Positions 58,309 to 64,000 of a stretch of 64,000 bases of DNA are shown here, one piece after another. The DNA is from Streptomyces albireticuli. Its GTDB lineage: Bacteria; Actinomycetota; Actinomycetes; Streptomycetales; Streptomycetaceae. The stretch's first letter is position 1; the number at the start of each line of letters is the position of its first letter. The notes below the pieces were generated by a model, which ran no database searches, had not been told where the DNA came from, and worked only from the letters and a program-made list of their open reading frames with translations. The DNA lies in NCBI RefSeq assembly GCF_002192455.1, contig NZ_CP021744.1:4931501-4995500 (forward strand), written 5' to 3'. A program made the translations under genes and the position numbers.

Positions 58309-59148
58309 ATGAGCTCCTGGCCGCACGATCCGCGCCCCTCCCTCCCCACCGCCGCCCTCCCCTCCCCGCCTCTTCCCGCCGCCCCTGTCGCGCCCGTCGC
58401 CCCCTTCCCCGCCTCGCGCTCCTTTCCCACCGCGCACCCCTTCGCCCCCGACCTCCCCACCCGGGCCGCCCTGCCGCAGCGGCCCAGGATCCCCGCCCAG
58501 CGCCGTTCCGGCCCGCCCGGACCCCGTACGCAGCCGCCCGCCGCCGCGTACGTCACCCTCGCCGGCGCCGACTGGCTCGCGTCCGCCAGCCGGTTCCCGC
58601 GCAGCGTGCACGCCCTGTGGGCCGACAACCCCGCCGCGCCGATCGTGCTGCCCTGCGGCACCGTCTTCGACGTCGTCGGCGTCCCCGCGCTCTTCGGCCG
58701 CCGGGTGCTCGACCGGTTATGGGCCGACGGCCCCGGCTCCGGCCCGGTCGCCGTGCAGCGCGGCCGGCTGCTGCTCTTCGCCGCCCCCGGCACCGCCCAG
58801 CGGCTGCCCGCGCTGCTCGGCTGGGAGGAGTGGGCGCGCGCGATGCCCCCGCTGCTGTGCCACGGCACGGGCGACGCGGTGACCCTCCCCCCGCTCTACC
58901 CGCAGGGCGAGGACGAGCCGGTGCCGCCCGCCTCCCGCTGGCTGGTCGCTCCGGAGGTCCGCCACCCCTGGCTGCCCGACGCCGAGGTACTGCTGTGGGC
59001 CTGTGTGCGGGTCGCCCGCACGGCCGCCGAGGCCGCCCCGGCGGTGCCCGAGCCCCCCGCCCCGGGCGCCCGGCCGCTCGACCGTCCGGCCGCCCAGTCA
59101 CCCACCCCCACCCCTGTGACCAGCACGAGCCCGCTTTCGCCCCGCTGA
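58309..59148 (+). CDS. Prim-pol-N-terminal-like protein with a TTA codon
   Basis: 279-residue protein. A Pro/Ala-rich N-terminal 75 residues are followed by 'ASRFPRSVHALWADNPAAPIVLPCGTVFDVVGVPALFGR' (here in pieces), 'GPVAVQRGRLLLFAAPGTAQR', 'PLLCHGTGDAVTLPPL' and 'WLVAPEVRHPWLPDAEVLLW'. This arrangement resembles the streptomycete proteins related to the bifunctional primase/polymerase N-terminal domain, but polymerase catalytic acids are not obvious. Codon TTA at 58717-58719 makes translation bldA-dependent. ATGs at 58300 and 58309 and GTG 58285 are possible starts. It lies inside the tRNA-Lys bracket. Confidence 0.75.
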   Translation: MSSWPHDPRPSLPTAALPSPPLPAAPVAPVAPFPASRSFPTAHPFAPDLPTRAALPQRPRIPAQRRSGPPGPRTQPPAAAYVTLAGADWLASASRFPRSVHALWADNPAAPIVLPCGTVFDVVGVPALFGRRVLDRLWADGPGSGPVAVQRGRLLLFAAPGTAQRLPALLGWEEWARAMPPLLCHGTGDAVTLPPLYPQGEDEPVPPASRWLVAPEVRHPWLPDAEVLLWACVRVARTAAEAAPAVPEPPAPGARPLDRPAAQSPTPTPVTSTSPLSPR

Positions 59149-59204
59149 AACGTATGGATTTTCGTTCCACCGGATCAGGGTGCTAAAGTCTTCCACGTCA
59201 GCAG

Positions 59205-59278
59205 GCGCCGCTAGCTCAGTTGGTTAGAGCAGCTGACTCTTAATCAGCGGGTCCGGGGTTCGAGTCCCTGGCGGCGCA
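59205..59278 (+). tRNA. tRNA-Lys (anticodon CUU), copy 2
   Basis: Same 74-nt sequence as 56334-56407, on the opposite strand. Flanks shared with copy 1 include GTCAGCAG upstream and CACAGACAGA downstream. A -10-like TAAAGT lies about 20 bp upstream and a terminator follows at once. Confidence 0.97.
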
Positions 59279-59284
59279 CAGACA

Positions 59285-59323
59285 GACCGAGGGCCTCCCA
59301 CCAATGGTGGGAGGCCCTCGGTC
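59285..59323. terminator. Terminator hairpin of tRNA-Lys copy 2
   Basis: Perfect 18-bp stem GACCGAGGGCCTCCCACC (59285-59302) / complement (59306-59323) with a 3-base loop. It also lies just past the convergent protease stop at 59333. Confidence 0.88.
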
Positions 59324-59332
59324 GTTCTGCTT

Positions 59333-60574
59333 CTAGCGGCGCCGGGTCACCCCGACCGTCCAGGAGCCGCCCGCCGTCCGGCCCCGCACCGTCACCCGGA
59401 CCTTGTCCTCCTCCGAGGTCAGGGACTCCCCGACGCCCAGCGGGGCGTCCGCCAGCGCCGGGTAGACCGACTCGCCCCAGCAGGCCTGCCGCCCCGGGTG
59501 CCCGTCCAGCACCTGGACCGGCCCGCCGCCGGAGGGCGTGTCGCTCAGCACCCGGTAGACCAGCACGCCCTCGGTGCAGGTGGCGGAGTCGTTGCCGTAC
59601 GCCGCGCGGGCCTCGATGGCGACGGCGCTCTCCGGGCCCGTACGGACCACCACCATCCGGGTACGGGCGTCGCCGCCCGGCAGCATCGGCGTCTCCAGCG
59701 GCTGGAGGGTGTGCAGACTGCTGCCGGGCTCGCGGACGCAGGCGACCTGGGCGGAGGAGAGCCAGCCCAGCTTCCACTTGTGCCAGCCGAAGGGGTCCGA
59801 GGCCAGCCCGAACTGGCTGCCCATGAGGTCCCAGTCCCCGACATGGGTGTCCCAGTCGCCCTTTCCGTCCGTGGGCCGGTGGTAGAGGTCGGGCAGGTCC
59901 ATGACGTGCCCGGTCTCGTGGGCGAGGACGTTGCGGTCGGGCGGGTGCCGCTCGAAGACGGTGACGACGCGGCGCAGCGCCGTGCCGTCGGCCATCAGCG
60001 GGCGGTCGAGGTTGACGACCTTGGTCGCGTCGGAGTCCACGCCCGGGGCGTCCGGGTCGGCGACCAGATAGACGAGGTCGTAGCGGCTGAAGTCCACCTC
60101 GGCGTCGGCCGCGGCGATGGCGTCCCGCAGGTACTGGGAGCGCTGCTCGCTGTCCCAGTCGCGCTGTATGCGGTACGAGGCGGCCGAGCGGGGCATCCGC
60201 AGCCAGCGCTTCTGGGGGTGGGCGTGCAGGGCGAAGCGCCCGTAGGAGGCCCGGTCGAAGAAGCGGGTGGTGCCGGGGAAGTGGTCGGCCGCGAGCCGGT
60301 CGGGCTCCACCTGGGGGCGGGCGTCCGGGAAGGACAGGAAGATCATCACGGCGTCGAGCCGGCCGGCGGGCCGTGGATAGGCGGGGTTCCAGCTGTCGAG
60401 CCCCTCGGAGTGGTGGGCCTGGCTGCGCGGCAGCGCGCAGGGGCCGCCCGGCCCGGCGGCCCGCGCGGGGACCGCGACGACGGTCGTGGCGATCGCGCAG
60501 AGAGAGGTCACCACGGCGCCGAAGCGGCGCAGCCGTGACCGGTCCACTCCCATGGGTGTCTGCGGACGCACCAC
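59333..60574 (-). CDS. Secreted M6-type metalloprotease domain protein
   Basis: 413-residue secreted protease. Signal peptide 'VVTSLCAIATTVVAVPARAAG'; catalytic zinc motif HETGH in 'RNVLAHETGHVMDLPDLYH', where the H-E-x-x-H plus downstream Asp is of the immune-inhibitor-A/M6 type; 'GDWDLMGSQFGLASDPFGWHKWKLGW' region (in pieces) is the M6 Met-turn and following helix. Starts GTG 60574 or ATG 60553. It is divergent from cdgA and probably extracellular. Confidence 0.9.
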   Translation of the reverse strand: MVRPQTPMGVDRSRLRRFGAVVTSLCAIATTVVAVPARAAGPGGPCALPRSQAHHSEGLDSWNPAYPRPAGRLDAVMIFLSFPDARPQVEPDRLAADHFPGTTRFFDRASYGRFALHAHPQKRWLRMPRSAASYRIQRDWDSEQRSQYLRDAIAAADAEVDFSRYDLVYLVADPDAPGVDSDATKVVNLDRPLMADGTALRRVVTVFERHPPDRNVLAHETGHVMDLPDLYHRPTDGKGDWDTHVGDWDLMGSQFGLASDPFGWHKWKLGWLSSAQVACVREPGSSLHTLQPLETPMLPGGDARTRMVVVRTGPESAVAIEARAAYGNDSATCTEGVLVYRVLSDTPSGGGPVQVLDGHPGRQACWGESVYPALADAPLGVGESLTSEEDKVRVTVRGRTAGGSWTVGVTRRR

Positions 60575-60959
60575 GTCGACCTCCCGGGACGGATTCGGGA
60601 CACCTCATCCACCCTCAGTGGTTCTGTGGTGATATGCCCTGTTCCGTTACCCCGGTCGAGTGACTAAGCCGACTTCTGGGTACATCACACTCAGTCACTG
60701 ATGGTCAATCGACATGGCGCCACACAACAGGCTCAGCCAGGGGCGCGCACGGTCGTGCAGAAATGGACAAACGGGAGAAGGCGACCGGGGTGCTGCGGGC
60801 CGGGCCGCTGGAACGGTCCGCAGCAGCGCCCTATGATCGCCACATTTCCAGCACGGATTCCCCGGGCAGGTGGCCGTACGCCCCCGTCCGGCCACGCGTA
60901 CGAGATCCACGAGACCCTTACGAAGCCAGTGCGGAACGAATGCCATGCGGGAGCGAGCG
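60575..60959. other. Long divergent region between protease gene and cdgA
   Basis: 385 bp. Contains the BldD-like box at 60684-60698 and no recognisable gene; open frames here have no RBS or family features. Confidence 0.5.
60684..60698. promoter_or_regulatory. BldD-box-like sequence
   Basis: ATCACACTCAGTCAC matches the BldD consensus nTnACnCWGnGTnAn at all fixed positions but one. It lies about 260 bp upstream of cdgA, a known BldD target in S. coelicolor, and 110 bp upstream of the divergent protease gene. Confidence 0.5.
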
Positions 60960-62720
60960 GTGAGCGGAACCCTCGACGGCCAGGGCGGCATGCCCGGCTC
61001 GACGCCTACTGTGGTCACGCAACGTAACGAATCAAGTGATTTCCGTGCCGCCTTCAACGCCGCCCAGCTCGCCATGGCCGTGGTGGGCCGCGACGGCCTG
61101 GTGCGTAGCGCCAACCACGCGCTCGGCGAGCTGCTGGGCACCGATCCGGCCCGGCTCGCCGACGCCCCGGCCGCCGACTTCACCGGGCTGCGCGAGGACC
61201 CGCGCACCTGGACCGCGTACCGCGAGGTGCTGCTCGGCCGCCGGGAGCGGCTGCACTGCACCCGGCGGCTGAAGCGGCGCGGCGGCCGCCAGGGCGTCTG
61301 GGCGGAGGTGATCGTCACCCCGCTGCCGGACAGCTGCGACACCCTCCTGTCGGTCGCCGACATCAGCGACCGGCGCGATCTGCGGGCCCGGCTGCGGCAT
61401 CTGCGGATGCACGACCCCGTGACCCGGCTGCCCAACCGCAGCCTGTTCTTCGAGCGGCTGACCACGGCGCTGACCACGGCGGCCGAGGGCCGGGGCAGCG
61501 GCCGGATCGGCCTCTGCTATCTGGACCTCGACGGCTTCAAGGCCATCAACGACACCCTCGGCCACCGGGCCGGCGACCGGCTGCTGGGGGCGGTGGCCAG
61601 ACGGCTCTCCGAGTGCGCGGCGCCCGGCGGCCACCTGGTCGCCCGGCTGGGCGGCGACGAGTTCGCGCTGCTGGTCGAGAACTCCACCGGCACCCAGCAG
61701 CTCGTCGACCTCGCCGGCTGCGTCCAGGCCGCGCTCCAGCGGCCGTTCGACGTGGCGGGCCACCGGCTGGCGGTGTCGGCGAGCATCGGCGTCGTCGAGC
61801 GCCCGGCCGCCGGCACCCACGCCACCGAGCTGATGCAGGCCGCCGACACCACGCTGTACTGGGCGAAGGCGGACGGCAAGGCCCGCTGGACGCTCTTCGA
61901 CCCCGAGCGCAACGCCCACCGGATGACCCGTCAGGCCCTGTCCAGCACGCTGCGGCCGGCGGTCGAGCGGAACGAGTTCGTCCTTCAGTACCAGCCGCTG
62001 GTGGGCCTGGGCGACGGCGTCGTGCGGGGCGTGGAGGCGCTGGTGCGCTGGCACCACCCGCAGTTCGGGATGCTGGCGCCGAACCGGTTCATCGGGCTGG
62101 CCGAGGAGACCGGCGCGATCGTCCCGCTCGGCCGCTGGGTGCTGGCCACGGCCTGCCGCCAGGCGCGGCGCTGGCAGCTGTCCCACCCCGCCGAGCCGAT
62201 CGTGGTCAGTGTCAATGTGGCCGTGCGGCAGGTGTGGGACTCCGACCTGGTCGCGGACGTGGCGGCGATCCTCACCGAGACCGGTCTGCCGCCGCGCCTG
62301 CTCCAGCTGGAGCTCACCGAGTCGGCCGTGATGGGCTCGGCCGGCCGGCCGCTCCAGCAGCTCCAGCAGCTCAGCGACATGGGCGTGGCCATCGCCATCG
62401 ACGACTTCGGCACCGGCTACTCCAACCTCGCCTACCTCAGCCGGCTGCCGGTCTCCACCCTGAAGCTCGACGGCTCCTTCGTCCGGGGCTTCCACTCGGA
62501 GGAGCCGCCGAACCCGGCGGACGAGACGATCGTCGAGGCGCTCGTCCAGCTCGCGCACCGGCTCGGCATCAAGGTCACGGCCGAGTGCGTGGAGAGCGCG
62601 GAGCAGGCGGAGCGGCTGGGCCGGATCGGCTGCGACACCGGCCAGGGCTGGTTCTACTCCCGCCCGGTGCCCCCCGACACGATCTCCGCCCTGCTCGGCG
62701 CGCCGGGCGTGCGGCCCTGA
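60960..62720 (+). CDS. cdgA: PAS-GGDEF-EAL c-di-GMP turnover protein CdgA
   Basis: 586-residue cytoplasmic signalling enzyme. Order: PAS sensor (about 20-135, 'AMAVVGRDGLVRSANHALGEL'), GGDEF diguanylate cyclase with intact 'ARLGGDEFALLVE', then EAL phosphodiesterase with 'GVEALVRWHHPQFGMLAPN', 'LELTESAVMGS' and 'AIDDFGTGYSNLAYLSRLP'. Both catalytic motifs look intact, so it may make or break c-di-GMP, the ligand that dimerises BldD. GTG 60960 has GGGAG upstream; ATG 60945 is an alternative. Terminator at 62734-62773. Confidence 0.93.
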   Translation: MSGTLDGQGGMPGSTPTVVTQRNESSDFRAAFNAAQLAMAVVGRDGLVRSANHALGELLGTDPARLADAPAADFTGLREDPRTWTAYREVLLGRRERLHCTRRLKRRGGRQGVWAEVIVTPLPDSCDTLLSVADISDRRDLRARLRHLRMHDPVTRLPNRSLFFERLTTALTTAAEGRGSGRIGLCYLDLDGFKAINDTLGHRAGDRLLGAVARRLSECAAPGGHLVARLGGDEFALLVENSTGTQQLVDLAGCVQAALQRPFDVAGHRLAVSASIGVVERPAAGTHATELMQAADTTLYWAKADGKARWTLFDPERNAHRMTRQALSSTLRPAVERNEFVLQYQPLVGLGDGVVRGVEALVRWHHPQFGMLAPNRFIGLAEETGAIVPLGRWVLATACRQARRWQLSHPAEPIVVSVNVAVRQVWDSDLVADVAAILTETGLPPRLLQLELTESAVMGSAGRPLQQLQQLSDMGVAIAIDDFGTGYSNLAYLSRLPVSTLKLDGSFVRGFHSEEPPNPADETIVEALVQLAHRLGIKVTAECVESAEQAERLGRIGCDTGQGWFYSRPVPPDTISALLGAPGVRP

Positions 62721-62733
62721 GGCCCTGAGGGAC

Positions 62734-62773
62734 GTCCCGCCGCCCCCGGTGGAAAGAAGGGGGGCGGCGGGAC
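62734..62773. terminator. Strong hairpin between cdgA and the LLM oxidoreductase
   Basis: Arms GTCCCGCCGCCCCC (62734-62747) and GGGGGCGGCGGGAC (62760-62773) are perfectly complementary around a 12-base A-rich loop; convergent genes end on both sides. Confidence 0.9.
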
Positions 62774-62824
62774 CCGCCGGCCCCACCCCCGTAGGAACCG
62801 GCGGAGACGGCCGGGCCGCCGCCG

Positions 62825-63922
62825 TCAGGCGTCCGGCAGCCCGTACGTGTCGGCGATGAGCCCGTAGCTGCGCAGCCGCGCCGCGGGGTCGTGCGCGTTG
62901 GTCGTGATCATCAGTTCGTCGGCGCCCGTCCGCTTCACCAGCGCGTCCAGTCCGCCGCGCACCTCGTCGGGCGTGCCGTGGACGACGTTGCCCAGCCACT
63001 CGTCGACGAAGTCCCGCTCGGCGGGGCCGTACTCGTGGGCCGCGGCCTCCTCGGGCGTCGGGACCAGGCCCGGCCGGCCGCGGCGCAGCCGCAGCATCGC
63101 GAGCGCGCCGGTGAGGACCTGGCGGCGGGCCTCCTCGGCGTCGTCGGCCGCGAAGGCCTGCACGCCGATCTTGGCGTACGGGCGGTCGAGGACCTCGGAG
63201 GGCCGGAAGGAGTCGCGGTAGAGCTGGAGCGCGGGGACGGTGTTGGCCGCCGAGAAGTGGTGCGCGAAGGAGAAGGGGAGGCCGAGCGCGCCGGCGAGCC
63301 GCGCGCTGAAGCCGGAGGAGCCCAGCAGCCAGACGGACGGGCGGTCGGCCCGCTGGACGCCGCCGGGGACGCGGCCCTGGACGGGGCCGGGCACGGCGTG
63401 GATACGGGCGTAGGGGTGGCCGTCGGGGAAGTCGTCGTCCAGGAAGCGGGTGAGCTCGGCGAGCTGCTGCGGGAATTCGTCGGCCCCCTCGTGGAGCCGG
63501 TCGGTCCGGCGCAGGGCCGCGGCGGTGGCGCCGTCCGTGCCCGGCGCGCGGCCGAGCCCGAGGTCGACGCGCCGGGGCGCGAGCGCCTCCAGGGTGCCGA
63601 ACTGCTCGGCGATGACCAGCGGCGCGTGGTTGGGCAGCATCACCCCGCCCGAGCCGAGCCGGATCCGGTCGGTGTGGGCGGCGAGGTGGGCCAGGACCAC
63701 GGCGGGGGAGGAGCTGGCGATGCCGGGCATGGAGTGGTGCTCGGCGACCCAGAAGCGGTGGTAGCCCCTGCGCTCGGCGAGCCGGGCGAGCTCCACGGTG
63801 GTGCCGAGCGCCTGCCGGGCGGTCCGGCCGCTGCCGACGGTCGCCAGGTCCAGCACGGACAGCGGCACGGGGGCGCTGCCCAGGGCCGTGCCCCGGATGG
63901 TGTCGTCCTGTACCTCGGCCAC
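62825..63922 (-). CDS. LLM-class flavin-dependent oxidoreductase (luciferase-like)
   Basis: 365-residue TIM-barrel flavoenzyme. Features: 'PLSVLDLATVGSGRTARQAL', 'GYHRFWVAEHHSMPGIASSSP', 'IRLGSGGVMLPNHAPLVIAEQF', 'VDLGLGRAPGTDGATAAAL' and 'PSVWLLGSSGFSARLAGALGLPFSFAHHF' region (in pieces). The E-H-H-x-M-P motif is that of the MsnO8/YhbW-type LLM subfamily, single-component alkanal-monooxygenase-like proteins. Substrate unknown. Complete within the window; the 78 bp beyond it contain nothing recognisable. Confidence 0.93.
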   Translation of the reverse strand: MAEVQDDTIRGTALGSAPVPLSVLDLATVGSGRTARQALGTTVELARLAERRGYHRFWVAEHHSMPGIASSSPAVVLAHLAAHTDRIRLGSGGVMLPNHAPLVIAEQFGTLEALAPRRVDLGLGRAPGTDGATAAALRRTDRLHEGADEFPQQLAELTRFLDDDFPDGHPYARIHAVPGPVQGRVPGGVQRADRPSVWLLGSSGFSARLAGALGLPFSFAHHFSAANTVPALQLYRDSFRPSEVLDRPYAKIGVQAFAADDAEEARRQVLTGALAMLRLRRGRPGLVPTPEEAAAHEYGPAERDFVDEWLGNVVHGTPDEVRGGLDALVKRTGADELMITTNAHDPAARLRSYGLIADTYGLPDA

Positions 63923-64000
63923 GGTGGGTCCGCCTTCCTCGTTCTTCGGCTCGTTCGCGGTCGCGCGGCGCCGCCCAAGGGGGGCGCTCGGGAGCGTTCG

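Noticed and set aside
56334..59278. Integrated mobile element between tRNA-Lys copies
   Set aside because: No integrase, att direct repeats or phage genes; the copies are inverted full tRNA genes, not att fragments.

Overview
This is a chromosomal segment of a Streptomyces-type actinomycete. The DNA is very GC-rich with codon third positions almost saturated in G/C, GTG starts and four-base stop/start overlaps are frequent, two genes carry the rare TTA codon, and several loci are Streptomyces hallmarks: DasR-type operator, DUF397/XRE pair, cslA-glxA and cdgA. From memory the gene content follows the S. coelicolor region from the nagF/nagE genes to cdgA. No rRNA, CRISPR array, insertion sequence or prophage was seen.

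Layout. 1-2.9 kb: PTS components for N-acetylglucosamine (partial EIIC and the EIIB nagF, divergent around a DasR-like site), RNase PH, a lipoprotein and the nucleotide-pool pyrophosphatase rdgB. 2.9-4.5 kb: an unusual tRNA-Leu(UAG) overlapped by the second of two translationally coupled HNH nuclease genes with repeated DNA-binding-like modules. 4.7-12.5 kb: MFS osmolyte/metabolite transporter, an orphan sensor kinase with a secreted partner, bcp, DUF3618, a GroES-like protein, a guanidine-III riboswitch with sugE, and a bifunctional penicillin-binding protein. 12.8-20 kb: an ABC-2 exporter, an MMPL transporter and a NarL-type two-component system whose kinase shows a C-terminal -1 frame shift. 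20-29.8 kb: DUF1707, SGNH hydrolase, DUF445, DUF3311/sodium symporter, a TTA-containing membrane-protein pair, a YidC paralogue and a FAH-family hydrolase.

29.8-38.4 kb is more accessory: a DUF397/XRE regulator pair with two small divergent genes, HxlR regulator and reductase, FAD monooxygenase, a MerR-peroxiredoxin fusion behind a textbook MerR operator, a UPF0303/HbpS-like protein and a Gfo/Idh/MocA oxidoreductase. 38.4-48.9 kb: a ROK regulator, a sortase-anchored LADTG protein, then a complete phosphonate-type locus (GntR regulator, FAD amine oxidase, phosphonatase-like HAD, four ABC transporter genes). 49-56 kb: a secreted protein and class F-like sortase, then the cslZ / glxA / cslA surface glucan system. 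56.3-59.3 kb is bracketed by two identical, oppositely oriented tRNA-Lys(CUU) genes, with an NlpC/P60 hydrolase and a TTA-containing gene inside. The window ends with an M6-like metalloprotease, the c-di-GMP enzyme CdgA and an LLM flavin oxidoreductase.

Functional themes are amino-sugar and phosphonate scavenging, cell-surface assembly (PBP, sortase, glucan, NlpC/P60), redox defence (Bcp, MerR-peroxiredoxin) and developmental control (BldD-like site, TTA codons, XRE/DUF397). All calls rest on reading the sequence and remembered family features; no database search was run.
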